A DNA stretch of 64,000 nt, taken from contig NZ_AP024702.1 of assembly GCF_037076345.1 (NCBI RefSeq), positions 3,038,001 through 3,102,000 on the forward strand, in the 5' to 3' direction. The notes beneath the pieces are model-generated. The model searched no databases. It had not been told where the DNA came from and saw only the letters and a program-made list of their open reading frames with translations. Source of the DNA: Haloferula helveola (GTDB lineage: Bacteria; Verrucomicrobiota; Verrucomicrobiia; Verrucomicrobiales; Akkermansiaceae). Made by a program: the position numbers and the translations under genes. Positions 43,436-52,950 of the stretch are shown here, piece by piece. Every line of letters begins with the position of its first letter. Within the stretch, counting starts at the first letter, position 1.

Positions 43436-46400
43436 ATGAACGTCACCCACCACTCCAGGCTCGTCCTGCTTTCGCTCGGGCTGCTTTGCGCGGCTGCATC
43501 CGCCCAGATCCGGGTCGTCCCGGTCCCCGATCCGACCGAAGGGAATCCCCTCCTTAACTCGCTGAAGGGCGAAGAGCCGGAGGAACCCGCGGAGGAGCCG
43601 GCCGAAAAGGAGGAGGACCTCGCGGCCGAGTTGATGAAGGTCGGTTTCGACCGGTCGCCCGAGGCGATCTTCGAGGTCCTGCGGAACCGCGACGCGACCA
43701 CCGAACTCAAGCCGGCGGAGGAGTTCCAGCACGCCGTGATGTTTGGCGACTGGAAGGTGGTCGGCGAGACGTTGGCATCGCTGCCTGTTGAGAAGGCCCA
43801 GGAGATTTACAGCAAGCTCATCACCTCGCTCAGCGGACAGGCGGTGTCGGTTGGCACCCTGCTCAGCGAACCGGAGATCAACGAGGACGAGGATCCCTAT
43901 GAGATGCGGCGCCGGCTGATGATGCAGCGCAACGAGAAGCGGAAGCTTCCGGCGCCGCTGTTGAGCGAGGACTTCTACGGACTGATCGACGCCGCCCCGG
44001 GCGGAGTGACCGAGAAGCAGATCCCGGCGGTTGCCAAGCTCGCCAAGGTGGCCCTCGGCGATGCCGGCAGGGAAACGCTGAGCGCGCGTCTCAAGGACGG
44101 GTGGAAAGGCATGGGCGGTGAAACGCCGGAAAGCGCCTTGCTGGCGACCCGGCTGCTTTCGGAACTCGGCTGGATCCGTGAGGCCGCTCCGTTTCTTCCG
44201 TTGGAGGAATCGGAGTGGGAAAAGTCCGACCTGACCCAGCTCGTTTACACGATGGAGTACTTCACCACCCTCGGCATCGAGGACCGCGACGAACGGCAGT
44301 TCGGGAAAGCGGCGGCGGTTTGCGCGAAGCTGATGAAGTCGACCCGGATCGGGAACTACACCCGCCCGCAGTTCCGGCTGGCGATGGACCGGCTGGTCGC
44401 GCTGCTTCCGGCGCTCGAACCCGAGGCGGCACAAAAGCTCATCCGCGAGCAACTCTTCGCGCAACGTGCCACCCTTTCCGACCTGATCGCGATCTTCGGG
44501 GAGCAGGGGCAGAAGGCATCGCAAGGGGAGGACCTTCAGGCGCGGACCGACAGCTTGGGAACCCAGCGCCTGATTCTTGATGCCCTGATTCCGATGGAAG
44601 GACCACTGCCGCCGAATGTCGCGGTGCTGGTGCTCAATTGGCTGGCCGAGGCCGAGGGTTGCTACCGCGCCGGCGGCATCGTGGCGACCGAGATGACCCA
44701 GGCCGAGCGGATGATGCTGCGCCGCTACGGGATGTATGAATCGATGGAGGTGAACACGCTGTCGACCGACCAGATCCTTGAGACGGCTCCGGCGAAGGAG
44801 ATCATCGAGCGTCTGAATCCGGGGCTTTCCCAGCGCGTCCGGCTGACGCTTCTCAAGCTCCGCGTGCTGAGCACCGACGAGCTCGACATGGCGAGCGTGC
44901 GTGCCTACGCCGAGGAACATCCGGGTCTCGAGCGGCAGATCTGCGAGGACATCCTCGCCGCTTGGGTGGCGAAGCAGAGCAAGCCTGCAGAGAGCGCGCG
45001 GGTGAAGCAGATGCGGGCCTACGGGATGTACATTCCTCCCCAGCTGACCCGCGCCGGCCAGAGCATCCCGCTGACCCGGTTGCGTCAGAACCGGAATATC
45101 GAGGAACTGAAGCAGCTCCTCGCCGAGCTGCGCGGCATCTCTCCGGAGCCGCTCGATCCGGCGCTGATCGTCGAGGCCTTCATGGCGCTCCACAGCGGAG
45201 CCGAGGTCTACCAGCTCGATGACATCATCGCGATTTTCGGAACGCCGGAATCGATGGTCCGCGCGGAGCTGCTGAATCTCCTCGAAGGCATGCGGACCCG
45301 GCTGGCCGAAGAATGGCGCGATCCCGCAACCCAGCAGCAGGCTTCAACGAAGCGCACCGAGGAGGAAATGAAGGATGAGGTGTCCCGCGGTTACCGCACG
45401 GCCCTCGAACTGGCGAAACGCGGCATCCCCGATGACGACGATGACTGGCAGTCGCTCATCACCCGCGGACGTTTGTTCTACGACGCCTCTCAGTACGAGT
45501 TCGAGCGCGAGATCCAGCTGTCCGATTACGTCGGTCTTCGCGACGGCGCGTTCGATAGCTTCCGCAAGGCGGCGGAAACGTATGCTTCCGGGATCGAGTC
45601 GATGCCCAAGGGCCAGTGGACGACCGAACCTTACCAAGCGTGGTTCTTCGTGATGCTCGGGGCCAGCGATCTCGCGCAGCTTACCAGCAACACGGCGCGG
45701 ACCGATCCCGGCCTGACATCGATCGGTGACGCGATGCGCGCGCTTCCCGGCGAGGCGGCCGATGCCCACCTGACGATGTTCGGCGAAATGCTCGGGACGC
45801 TGTTCCCGCGGGTGCCGGCGAACGTGCGGCAGCGTTTCCTCTCGTCCGGACTCAAGATCATCGGCGAGGACCATCCCGCTGCCGAAGCGGCGACCCGCTC
45901 GCTCGATTACTACCGGGAGTTGCTGGATGAGATCCAACTGCGGGTGACGGTCGACGGGCCGACCGAAGTCGGTCACGGCCACCCGTTCGGATTGTTCATC
46001 GGGCTTGAATCGACCCGTCAGTTGCTGCGCGAGAGCGGTGGCTTTGGGAAGTATCTGTCCGGTCCCGGACGAGGCATGGCTCCGGGCGGACGGGATCTCC
46101 GGGGGGACTTCGAGAAGAACATCCACGCCGCGCTCGATGAGACCTTCGAGGTCGTTTCGCTCACCTTCCATGACTCCGGCGTCAAGCCGATCCCGGCCGG
46201 GCGCGAGGGCTGGATGGAAACGCCGATGGTGTATGCCGTCCTGCAGGCGAAGAACGCCGCGGTCGACCGGATCCCGTCGATCCAACTCGACATGGACTTC
46301 GTCGATCAACCCGGACAAGTCGTGTTGCCGGTGATGTCGCAGGTCCAGCCGATCGATGCTCGCTCTGACGATCCCTCTCCCCGACCGTGTCCTGAACTCA

Positions 46401-47116
46401 ACTTCGTGGTGACCCTCGACGAGCGCGATTGGGCTGACGGCATCCTCAGCGTCGACATCTCCGCAACCGGCGAAGGGATCATCGCCGGCCTATCGGAGAA
46501 CTTCGATTTCGAGCGTGAAGGCTTCGAAGCGGAAGTGGTCGACGGCACGCTGGCGATTGTCGAGTTCACCAGCGACGGCGTTTCGCGTGCCCCGCGTGCG
46601 GATCGGAACTGGCAGATCACCTACCGGCGTCAGCCGGGTCTCGAATCGGCCGCGAGCTTCCCGCTTCCGCAGCCGGTCGCGGCCGGGGATTCAGCGAATA
46701 TCGAATACAAGGTGTATCGCGATGCCGACCTGCTGACACTGACTCCCGACGAGGCGGCCAAGGGAATCGCGCTTTCGACCATCGGCGGCAACGACATGAA
46801 CCGCTGGCTGCTGGCGGGCGCCGGCGTCGTGGTGCTGATCCTGCTCATCTGGCTGATCGCCCGCAACCGCAAGCCGGCCGAGGCGGCGGAGAAGGGGCTG
46901 ACCGCGCCGGAGGAGGTGACGCCGTTTTCGACGGTGGTGTTCCTGCGACGGGTCCGTAGCGAGTTGGGCGGGCAGCTTTCCGACGGTGACCGTGAGTCGA
47001 TCACGGCTCAGATCCACGAGATCGAGTCGACTTGCTTCGGTCGCGAAGAACAGCCTGCACCGGACCTTGAGAAGGTCGTGAAGCAGTGGATGAAGGTCGC
47101 GCGTCGCGCGGCCTGA
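43436..47116 (+). CDS. Giant membrane protein ending the Bat-like operon (BatD-like position)
   Basis: A 1226-residue protein with signal peptide (MNVTHHSRLVLLSLGLLCAAAS). It has an acidic linker, a long helical solenoid-like region (about 60-820), beta-rich segments (about 830-1110) and one C-terminal membrane helix (about 1125-1143, WLLAGAGVVVLILLIWLIA) followed by a short cytoplasmic domain (about 1150-1226). The beta-rich part plus membrane helix resembles BatD in layout, but BatD is usually about 600 residues, so the extra solenoid is unusual. No catalytic motif was recognised. It probably spans the periplasm and links the VWA complex to an envelope target; this is inference. Confidence 0.85.
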   Translation: MNVTHHSRLVLLSLGLLCAAASAQIRVVPVPDPTEGNPLLNSLKGEEPEEPAEEPAEKEEDLAAELMKVGFDRSPEAIFEVLRNRDATTELKPAEEFQHAVMFGDWKVVGETLASLPVEKAQEIYSKLITSLSGQAVSVGTLLSEPEINEDEDPYEMRRRLMMQRNEKRKLPAPLLSEDFYGLIDAAPGGVTEKQIPAVAKLAKVALGDAGRETLSARLKDGWKGMGGETPESALLATRLLSELGWIREAAPFLPLEESEWEKSDLTQLVYTMEYFTTLGIEDRDERQFGKAAAVCAKLMKSTRIGNYTRPQFRLAMDRLVALLPALEPEAAQKLIREQLFAQRATLSDLIAIFGEQGQKASQGEDLQARTDSLGTQRLILDALIPMEGPLPPNVAVLVLNWLAEAEGCYRAGGIVATEMTQAERMMLRRYGMYESMEVNTLSTDQILETAPAKEIIERLNPGLSQRVRLTLLKLRVLSTDELDMASVRAYAEEHPGLERQICEDILAAWVAKQSKPAESARVKQMRAYGMYIPPQLTRAGQSIPLTRLRQNRNIEELKQLLAELRGISPEPLDPALIVEAFMALHSGAEVYQLDDIIAIFGTPESMVRAELLNLLEGMRTRLAEEWRDPATQQQASTKRTEEEMKDEVSRGYRTALELAKRGIPDDDDDWQSLITRGRLFYDASQYEFEREIQLSDYVGLRDGAFDSFRKAAETYASGIESMPKGQWTTEPYQAWFFVMLGASDLAQLTSNTARTDPGLTSIGDAMRALPGEAADAHLTMFGEMLGTLFPRVPANVRQRFLSSGLKIIGEDHPAAEAATRSLDYYRELLDEIQLRVTVDGPTEVGHGHPFGLFIGLESTRQLLRESGGFGKYLSGPGRGMAPGGRDLRGDFEKNIHAALDETFEVVSLTFHDSGVKPIPAGREGWMETPMVYAVLQAKNAAVDRIPSIQLDMDFVDQPGQVVLPVMSQVQPIDARSDDPSPRPCPELNFVVTLDERDWADGILSVDISATGEGIIAGLSENFDFEREGFEAEVVDGTLAIVEFTSDGVSRAPRADRNWQITYRRQPGLESAASFPLPQPVAAGDSANIEYKVYRDADLLTLTPDEAAKGIALSTIGGNDMNRWLLAGAGVVVLILLIWLIARNRKPAEAAEKGLTAPEEVTPFSTVVFLRRVRSELGGQLSDGDRESITAQIHEIESTCFGREEQPAPDLEKVVKQWMKVARRAA

Positions 47117-47144
47117 GGCGGTCCGGCCCCCGAAGCGGACTCCG

Positions 47145-48023
47145 CTACTCGGTCGGGGCGGTGACCAGCTGCCGCAGGCTGACGGTAGCTTCCTCGGCGT
47201 AGGTCGCCTTGTGCTGCATGGCTTCGAGATCCATGGGAGGAAACGGACTGGCGGATGAAGCTGCGTCCCGTAGTGCGAGGTAAGCGAGGTGGTCGTCGAG
47301 GGCCTGCCGCTGATCGCTGTCTAGCACCTGGCGATAACGCTCGACGAACGCCGCGTCGTCCATCGGGTTCGATCCGAGATAGCCGCGGGTTCGTGAGAAA
47401 TCCATCAGGCTCGCGAGGGCTCCGGCATGGTCGGGAAGCCAGTCGGAATATTCGGCCGGATCGAGTTCTCCCCGGGACGCGGCGTCCGCGGCCAGAAGCA
47501 GTTCCATGAGCGGCGAAGCGTCCTTGCGGTAGTCGCTCGCTTCGGTCTGGAGGTCGTCGAATTCACGTTGGCGGAATTCTTGGTAAAGCCGGCCGACCTC
47601 TTCGGACTGGTCTTCCCTGAGAGCGACTCCGGAGAGTCCGCCGAGGATGGAAGCGTCCGTGGCGGGATCGTCGGCCGGGTTCTCCTTCAGGGCTTCCTGG
47701 GCCCCGGCGGCAGCATCGACCAGTGAAAGGACGTCCAGCGCGACTTCGCCAGCGAGCTCGACACGGGACTCGCCGTATTTCGCGACGAGCGCGTCAGTGC
47801 GGCTGGCGGGAGCTTGTCTGGAGGAGATCTTTGGGTCCGATGCTGGGCGATCCGAGGTCGGTTCGGCCTTGGTGGACTCGGTCACTGCTGCGGGAACCGG
47901 GTCGGGGGTTTGGGGTTGATCTCCGTCTTGCGATCCGTCGCGGCTGCGCATGATCACGAAAACGACGGCGATGCCGATGACGACGGCGGGAACGACAATG
48001 CGGGGGATGGCTTTGGTGCTCAT
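47145..48023 (-). CDS. Single-pass membrane protein, helical, unknown function
   Basis: A 292-residue protein with one N-terminal membrane helix (about 7-24, IPRIVVPAVVIGIAVVFVIM), a long Ser/Thr/Pro-rich linker and a helical C-terminal half. Motifs LREDQSEEVGRLYQEF and LDSDQRQALDDHLAYL resemble the repeated LxxxQ/DQ motifs of the protein at 713-1660; the two may be distant relatives. It converges with the Bat-like operon and its stop is 28 bp from the stop of the giant gene. No function can be assigned. Confidence 0.72.
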   Translation of the reverse strand: MSTKAIPRIVVPAVVIGIAVVFVIMRSRDGSQDGDQPQTPDPVPAAVTESTKAEPTSDRPASDPKISSRQAPASRTDALVAKYGESRVELAGEVALDVLSLVDAAAGAQEALKENPADDPATDASILGGLSGVALREDQSEEVGRLYQEFRQREFDDLQTEASDYRKDASPLMELLLAADAASRGELDPAEYSDWLPDHAGALASLMDFSRTRGYLGSNPMDDAAFVERYRQVLDSDQRQALDDHLAYLALRDAASSASPFPPMDLEAMQHKATYAEEATVSLRQLVTAPTE

Positions 48024-48114
48024 ACGGGAGACGGGGGATTGAATCCGCGCTCCGTTTCTAAAGGGAGAGGCCCGTGGAAAGCGACCCTTCTTTCACCAAG
48101 GCCCGGGAATCCAA

Positions 48115-48301
48115 GGAGTGGCGCTTTCCAAGCGCCATGAGTGGGCGCGGCGGTCTCCAGGCCGCGTAGTTGCCCAGGCAATCAATTGCAGGCGTTCACT
48201 GAATACGGATCTCCACCCGTCGTTGCGGCAGGATTTGGGGCTGATCATCCGCGACCGGGAGATCGCCGCGCCCACTCATGGCGCCTGCAAGGCGCCACTC
48301 C
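48115..48301. repeat. Nested palindrome, family GGAGTGGCGC (copy 2) with compensatory changes
   Basis: Arms of about 52 bases at 48115-48166 and 48250-48301 are inverted. Differences between them keep base pairing inside each arm: the first hairpin has a T-A pair on the left arm and a C-G pair on the right; the second has G-C on the left and A-T on the right. The site lies between two genes on the minus strand and fills most of a 279-bp gap. Confidence 0.88.
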
Positions 48302-48302
48302 G

Positions 48303-48518
48303 CTACGCCTGCCACTTGATCTGGAACTCGATCTCTTCGGCGCCGTCCTCGCGTTCGTGCTCGATGTTGTAGGTCGCGCGGACCGGAACGTAGATCCGCT
48401 CTCCGGCGATCTGGATTTCGAACTGCTCACCGTTCTCCAAACAATCCGCAAGACGGCGGAGCTTGGCGATGAATTCGTCGGTCGGGTAGGTCTTCTCGAG
48501 GTCTCGGTCTTGTTTCAT
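48303..48518 (-). CDS. Amphi-Trp domain protein
   Basis: A 71-residue protein (MKQDRDLEKTYPTDEFIAKL...). The pattern of a short N-terminal strand, a helix (FIAKLRRLADCLENGE) and FEIQIAGERIYVPVRA followed by EEIEFQIKW matches the small amphi-Trp domain, named for its conserved aromatic residues. Its function is unknown; members may bind small ligands or proteins. The start is placed at ATG 48518; a longer frame upstream reads a palindrome arm. Confidence 0.82.
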   Translation of the reverse strand: MKQDRDLEKTYPTDEFIAKLRRLADCLENGEQFEIQIAGERIYVPVRATYNIEHEREDGAEEIEFQIKWQA

Positions 48519-48534
48519 GGTGGTAATGGTTGAA

Positions 48535-48595
48535 GCGCCGGCTATGAAACCGGCATTGGGGTTGGTTCGCAAGATGCCGGTTTCATAACCGGCGC
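48535..48595. repeat. Nested palindrome, family GCGCCGGTTATGAAACC
   Basis: Inverted arms at about 48535-48557 and 48572-48595, differing at a few bases. The right arm holds the hairpin GCCGGTT-TCAT-AACCGGC; the left equivalent is weaker. It lies just upstream of the amphi-Trp gene and downstream of the nuclease-family gene. Confidence 0.8.
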
Positions 48596-48618
48596 TCCTC
48601 TTGAGCTTGAGGCGGATC

Positions 48619-49554
48619 CTACTCAGGCCACGCGACCTTCACCCAGACAGGATAGTGGTCGGAGGGCTGGGTCTCGCGGGTTTCGGCGCGGACGATGTCG
48701 GCGCCGAGAAGCTGGGCGTCCTTTGAAACCAGAATGTGGTCAACCTTGGCCCAGCCGTCGGTGCGCGCGGTCCAGAAGTGAAGCGTGCGGCGGTTCTTCA
48801 CGTCGGGATGAAGTCGGCGGTATGGATCGGTGAGCGGGTGCTGCCAGCCACGCACCGACTGTCCGGCGAGCGTGACATCCTTGCCGATGAAGTAGTCCAC
48901 CGCCGGGTTGCCCTCCGTGGCGTTGAAGTCGCCGAGAAGCACGACCGGTTCCTCCGGATGGGCTCGGGCGTCGATGCGCGAGGCGATCAACGGTGCGGCC
49001 CGCTCGCGCGAGTACTGGCTGCGGTGGTCCCAGTGGGTGTTGAAGACGTAGAACCCGCGCCCGGTCGCGCGGTCGGTCAGGCGGATCCACGAGGTACATC
49101 GCTCCGGGTCGTTGCCCCATGTTCTTGATCCGGGCATTTCCGGATAGTCGGACAGCCAGAAGGTACCGCGTTCCGCCGGGTCGGGTTCGAACCGGTGGCG
49201 CTTCCAGAAAATGCCGGCATACTCGCCCTCGCGTTTGCCGTCCTTGCGGCCGATACCGTGGAAGTCGTAGTCGGGCAATGAAGCCCACAGGTCGGCCGCC
49301 TGGCCGTGCAGCGCCTCCTGCACCCCGAAGACGTCAGGATCGATTTGGCGGATCGTCCGAAGCACACGGTCGAGCCGGTTCGGCCACTTCCGCCAGCCGT
49401 GATCCTCGGGTGCCTCGTAGCGGACATTGAAGCTGCACAGCGTGAGTTCCAGCACGCCGTCGGCCCGCACCGGCACGGCCCGGGGCGCTTCCTTTTCGCC
49501 GCATCCGGCACCGAGCAGCGCCAACCCGAGCGCGATGATCCGGGCCCGCGTCAT
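48619..49554 (-). CDS. Endonuclease/exonuclease/phosphatase-family lipoprotein
   Basis: A 311-residue protein with lipoprotein signal (MTRARIIALGLALLGAGC). The EEP fold is complete: CSFNVRYEAP, FGVQEALHGQ (metal Glu), FNTHWDHRSQ, VVLLGDFNATEGNP (DxN) and PSDHYPV (catalytic His). Such secreted EEP proteins hydrolyse phosphodiesters, phospholipids or nucleic acids; the substrate is unknown. The start overlaps the stop of the upstream isomerase gene (ATGA), so they are co-translated. Confidence 0.93.
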   Translation of the reverse strand: MTRARIIALGLALLGAGCGEKEAPRAVPVRADGVLELTLCSFNVRYEAPEDHGWRKWPNRLDRVLRTIRQIDPDVFGVQEALHGQAADLWASLPDYDFHGIGRKDGKREGEYAGIFWKRHRFEPDPAERGTFWLSDYPEMPGSRTWGNDPERCTSWIRLTDRATGRGFYVFNTHWDHRSQYSRERAAPLIASRIDARAHPEEPVVLLGDFNATEGNPAVDYFIGKDVTLAGQSVRGWQHPLTDPYRRLHPDVKNRRTLHFWTARTDGWAKVDHILVSKDAQLLGADIVRAETRETQPSDHYPVWVKVAWPE

Positions 49555-50618
49555 TCCCCGGTGATCATGTCGTGGAAGACGTGGATGCCGACCCCGCCGC
49601 GGCCTTCCCGCAGCGCCTTGCGGTAGTTGGCGATGATCTCGATCCGCTTGGAGGTCTGGAGGGCGGCGAAAACCTCATCGCGGGCTTCCTCGAAGTTTCG
49701 CGGTTCGGCGGCGCGCTTGTCGGTGACCTCGACGAGGTGCCAGCCGATCTTGGTGCGGATCAGCCGTGGCTGGTTTTTCTGCATCGCGAAGACCGGCTTG
49801 GAAAAGTCGGCGGGGATCCGCTCGCCGGTCATCCAGCCGAGATCGCCACCGGAGCGCTTGTTGCGTTCATCCTCGCTGACTTCGGCGGCGAGCTGTTCGA
49901 ACGTTTTGGTCTTGGCCCGCAGCTCTCCGAGAGCCTCTTCGAGAACGCCCTTCGCATCCTCCGACTCGCGATTGAGGGTGGCGACGAAAACGTGCCTCAC
50001 CTTGACGCGTGGAGGCAGGGCGAACCGTTCACGATTCTCGGCAAACCACTCGGCCGCTTCTTCCTCGCTGACCGCGATGCCATCGGCGATCTGTGACTCG
50101 ATGTATTTCGACTGCTGAATCGTCGCGCCGAGCCGCAGGCGAAGTTCCTCCTCGCTGTCGATGCCTTCGGCTTCGAGGTCGGCCCGCATCTGTTCACGCG
50201 TCGGGAAGCGCGACGCGAGACGTTTCACTGCCGCGTCGATTTCCTCATCCGTGACGGGGAGCTCCTGCTGGTTGGCGCGCACTTTCATGCGCAGCAGTTC
50301 GTGATCGATGAGATCGTTGAGTGCCGCGAGGCGCGTGGTCCGCCGCTGTTCCGGTTCGAGATCATCCATCGTCTTGCCGGTCAGCCACAGGCGTTCGCGG
50401 GCGGCCCGCTCGACCTGCGAAAGGTAGATCGGGATGCCCATCACGCGCGCCACCACGCCCTGCTTGCGGGCATAGGCGAGCGAGCTCTGGCTGTCGGGCC
50501 GGCCGTCCTGGATGCGCCGGTTGACCGGGCCGTTGAAGACGAACAGGTCGAGGGCCAGATAGATCAGGCCCGCCGAGTAGAGGAAGACCCGGATGGTGAA
50601 GCTCTTGGACGGGCGCAC
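49551..50618 (-). CDS. Membrane-anchored SurA/PpiD-like peptidyl-prolyl isomerase
   Basis: A 355-residue protein with an N-terminal membrane anchor (about 8-28, IRVFLYSAGLIYLALDLFVF). A SurA-type helical region follows (about 55-190), then a parvulin domain (about 205-310; VRHVFVATLNRES, GGDLGWMTGERIPADF, KIGWHLVEVTDKR). Parvulins fold and guide outer-membrane and periplasmic proteins. It is coupled to the downstream EEP lipoprotein gene by a 4-base overlap. Confidence 0.93.
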   Translation of the reverse strand: MRPSKSFTIRVFLYSAGLIYLALDLFVFNGPVNRRIQDGRPDSQSSLAYARKQGVVARVMGIPIYLSQVERAARERLWLTGKTMDDLEPEQRRTTRLAALNDLIDHELLRMKVRANQQELPVTDEEIDAAVKRLASRFPTREQMRADLEAEGIDSEEELRLRLGATIQQSKYIESQIADGIAVSEEEAAEWFAENRERFALPPRVKVRHVFVATLNRESEDAKGVLEEALGELRAKTKTFEQLAAEVSEDERNKRSGGDLGWMTGERIPADFSKPVFAMQKNQPRLIRTKIGWHLVEVTDKRAAEPRNFEEARDEVFAALQTSKRIEIIANYRKALREGRGGVGIHVFHDMITGE

Positions 50619-50643
50619 GGGTGCGGGAGATACGTCGGCGGGT

Positions 50644-51801
50644 TCAGCGAATTTCCACCGAGGCTCCGGGGCGGACGAAATCCGGCAGGCGGGTCGCGTC
50701 CCAGTTGGCCATCCGGATGCAGCCGGCGCTGCGGGCGCGGCCGATCGTTTCCGGGTCGGATGTGCCGTGGATGCCGATGCCCGAAACGCTGAGGCCCATC
50801 CAGATCACCCCGACCGGGCTGTTCGGGCCGGGCGGGATGTTCAGCGCGTCGTTGCTGCGACCCTTGCCGTCGAGCAGCGACTGGTCGTAGCGCCACACCG
50901 GGAGCTGCACCGCGTTGCGCATTTCCCACAGTCCGTATTTGATGAACTGCGGTTTGCCCGGCGTGATCGGGAACGCCGCGATCAACGAGCGGTTCGCCTT
51001 CACCTGCACGGCGCCGTCGCCCTCGTTGACCACCAGCGCGCTCGGAGTCGATTCGTAGATGCGTGCCTGGTTGACCTTGGTGTCGACCACCACGTGCCGG
51101 CTGGCGAGGACCTCCTCGGTCTCGTAGCGGGAGCCGGTAAGGTTCTCGACGAGGAACGGCTTCACGTTGGGAACGATCAACGCCTTGCCCGGGGTGAGGC
51201 CGTAGACGGTCTTGGAGCCGTTGATCTCGATCAGGAACTCGACGTCGGTGTGATAGCGCTCCGACATGAATTCTCCGTAGCTTCGGTAGCTCATGCGCTT
51301 GGCGCCGACTTGTTGGGAGCGCTTGTAGGAAAGGCTGGAATTCACCCACTTCCGGGCCTCCTCAGGAACGATCGCGGTGGCGAAGGGATGGGTGACCGAC
51401 TCGCGCGCGGCATTCATGACCGGGCGAACGTCGTTCAGCGGGTGGCCTTGGACCTCATTCCACGCATTCATCGCGAGAATCGTGAAGCGGCCCGGTTTGC
51501 CATCGATGACGCCTGGGCCGAAGTGAGCCTGATCGAGGAAGATCTGAAGCCGCACCGCGTCCTCGCTCGTCGGCAGGTTCTCGACCTCCGGCGAGTCCGA
51601 GCGCGGGTTGGTCTTTGGTTCGGGAATCTCGACCTGCCCCGGCGGCAACGGTTTCGCCTCGGGTGCGGTCGGGGCCGGTTCGACCGGCTTCACGCCGGTG
51701 TCCGGGGTGATGTCCGACGGGTCCACCGGCAGCGCGCGAGGCACCTGGGCAGCGACGGGAAGGGCGATGGCGAGGAGGGTGAGCAGTCCGATTCGGGTCA
51801 T
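50644..51801 (-). CDS. L,D-transpeptidase (YkuD family) with N-terminal peptidoglycan-binding region
   Basis: A 385-residue exported enzyme (signal MTRIGLLTLLAIALPVAA). After a Pro-rich linker come a peptidoglycan-binding-like segment (about 80-120; RLQIFLDQAHFGPGVIDG) and a YkuD domain (about 250-385) with the active-site pattern IHGTSDP...SAGCIRM, where the Cys is the nucleophile. It makes 3-3 cross-links or attaches proteins to peptidoglycan. The start ATG at 51801 is chosen because the upstream extension has no signal. Confidence 0.94.
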   Translation of the reverse strand: MTRIGLLTLLAIALPVAAQVPRALPVDPSDITPDTGVKPVEPAPTAPEAKPLPPGQVEIPEPKTNPRSDSPEVENLPTSEDAVRLQIFLDQAHFGPGVIDGKPGRFTILAMNAWNEVQGHPLNDVRPVMNAARESVTHPFATAIVPEEARKWVNSSLSYKRSQQVGAKRMSYRSYGEFMSERYHTDVEFLIEINGSKTVYGLTPGKALIVPNVKPFLVENLTGSRYETEEVLASRHVVVDTKVNQARIYESTPSALVVNEGDGAVQVKANRSLIAAFPITPGKPQFIKYGLWEMRNAVQLPVWRYDQSLLDGKGRSNDALNIPPGPNSPVGVIWMGLSVSGIGIHGTSDPETIGRARSAGCIRMANWDATRLPDFVRPGASVEIR

Positions 51802-51966
51802 GATGGCCGAGAGGGTCGAGGCGGGACGGGCGCACTTTGCCACCACCCGGAGCCCGTGTCATCCGGTTTTGCCGCCCGTGTTTCCGAGCTGTCAGGATTC
51901 CACAGGAAATCGGGTGCTTGCCGCAAAAGAATCGTCATGTTCACTACGTAGCAACCGACCCACACC

Positions 51967-52950
51967 ATGAAGATTCCAACGTTTTTCGCCGCCATCGCGC
52001 TCGCCACCCCACTCGCCGCCGAGGATCCTTGGCTGGTCTTCGAAGGAAGTGACGGTCCGGGCAAAGGTAAGCATGTCGTGCTCGTCAGCGGTGACGAGGA
52101 ATACCGCAGCGAGGAAGCGATGCCAATGCTTGGCAAACTTCTGGCCGAGCGCCACGGATTCAAGTGCACCGTGCTGTTCGCGATCGATCCGAAGACCGGT
52201 GAGATCAACCCGAACGAGCAGACGAATATTCCCGGTGTCGAGGCGATCGACTCGGCCGACTTCCTGGTTGTCGGACTCCGTTTCCGCGAGTTGCCGGACG
52301 AGGACATGAAACACATCGTTGACTACGTCGAAGCCGGCAAGCCGTTGCTCGGCCTGCGGACCTCGACCCACGCTTTCAAATACGGTCGCCTGAAGGACAG
52401 CCCGTACAAGCATTGGTCGTTCAACTCGAAGGAGTGGGACGGTGGCTTCGGGCGCCAGGTGCTCGGGGAAACGTGGATCAATCACCACGGCCATCACGGC
52501 AAGGAGAGCACCCGGGGCGTTTTGGACGAGGCGAATGCCGGTCACCCGTTGCTGACCGGCGTCGAGGACGTCTGGGGCACCACCGACGTTTATGGCATCA
52601 AGAAGCTGCCCGAGGACGCGAAGGTGCTGATCCACGGTCAGGTGCTCTCGACCATGGAGCCCGACAGCGCCCCGGTCGAAGGCAAGAAGAACGATCCGAT
52701 GATGCCGGTGGCATGGGTGCGTGACCGCAAGGTCGGCGACAAGACCCAGAAGGTCATCTGCACGACCATGGGTGCTGCCGATGACTTCGTGCATCCCGGG
52801 CTGACCCGCTTCGTGGTCAACTCCGCCTTCTGGGCGACCGGGCTGGAAGTGCCGAAGGAGCTGAATGTCGAGCCGGTCGGCGACTACAAGCCGAGCGCCT
52901 TCGGCTTCAACAAGTTCGTCAAAGGCAAGAAGCCGGCGGATTACCGTTGA
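51967..52950 (+). CDS. Secreted ThuA-like protein
   Basis: A 327-residue protein with a signal peptide (MKIPTFFAAIALATPLAA). The core is a ThuA/glutamine-amidotransferase-like fold (GKHVVLVSGDEEYRSEE, DFLVVGLRFRELPDEDM, GKPLLGLRTSTHAF, VAWVRDRKVGDKTQKVICTT). ThuA domains are very common in Planctomycetes and Verrucomicrobia and are thought to act in sugar metabolism, but the reaction is not established. The gene ends 10 bp inside the convergent protease gene, so the two stops overlap. Confidence 0.92.
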   Translation: MKIPTFFAAIALATPLAAEDPWLVFEGSDGPGKGKHVVLVSGDEEYRSEEAMPMLGKLLAERHGFKCTVLFAIDPKTGEINPNEQTNIPGVEAIDSADFLVVGLRFRELPDEDMKHIVDYVEAGKPLLGLRTSTHAFKYGRLKDSPYKHWSFNSKEWDGGFGRQVLGETWINHHGHHGKESTRGVLDEANAGHPLLTGVEDVWGTTDVYGIKKLPEDAKVLIHGQVLSTMEPDSAPVEGKKNDPMMPVAWVRDRKVGDKTQKVICTTMGAADDFVHPGLTRFVVNSAFWATGLEVPKELNVEPVGDYKPSAFGFNKFVKGKKPADYR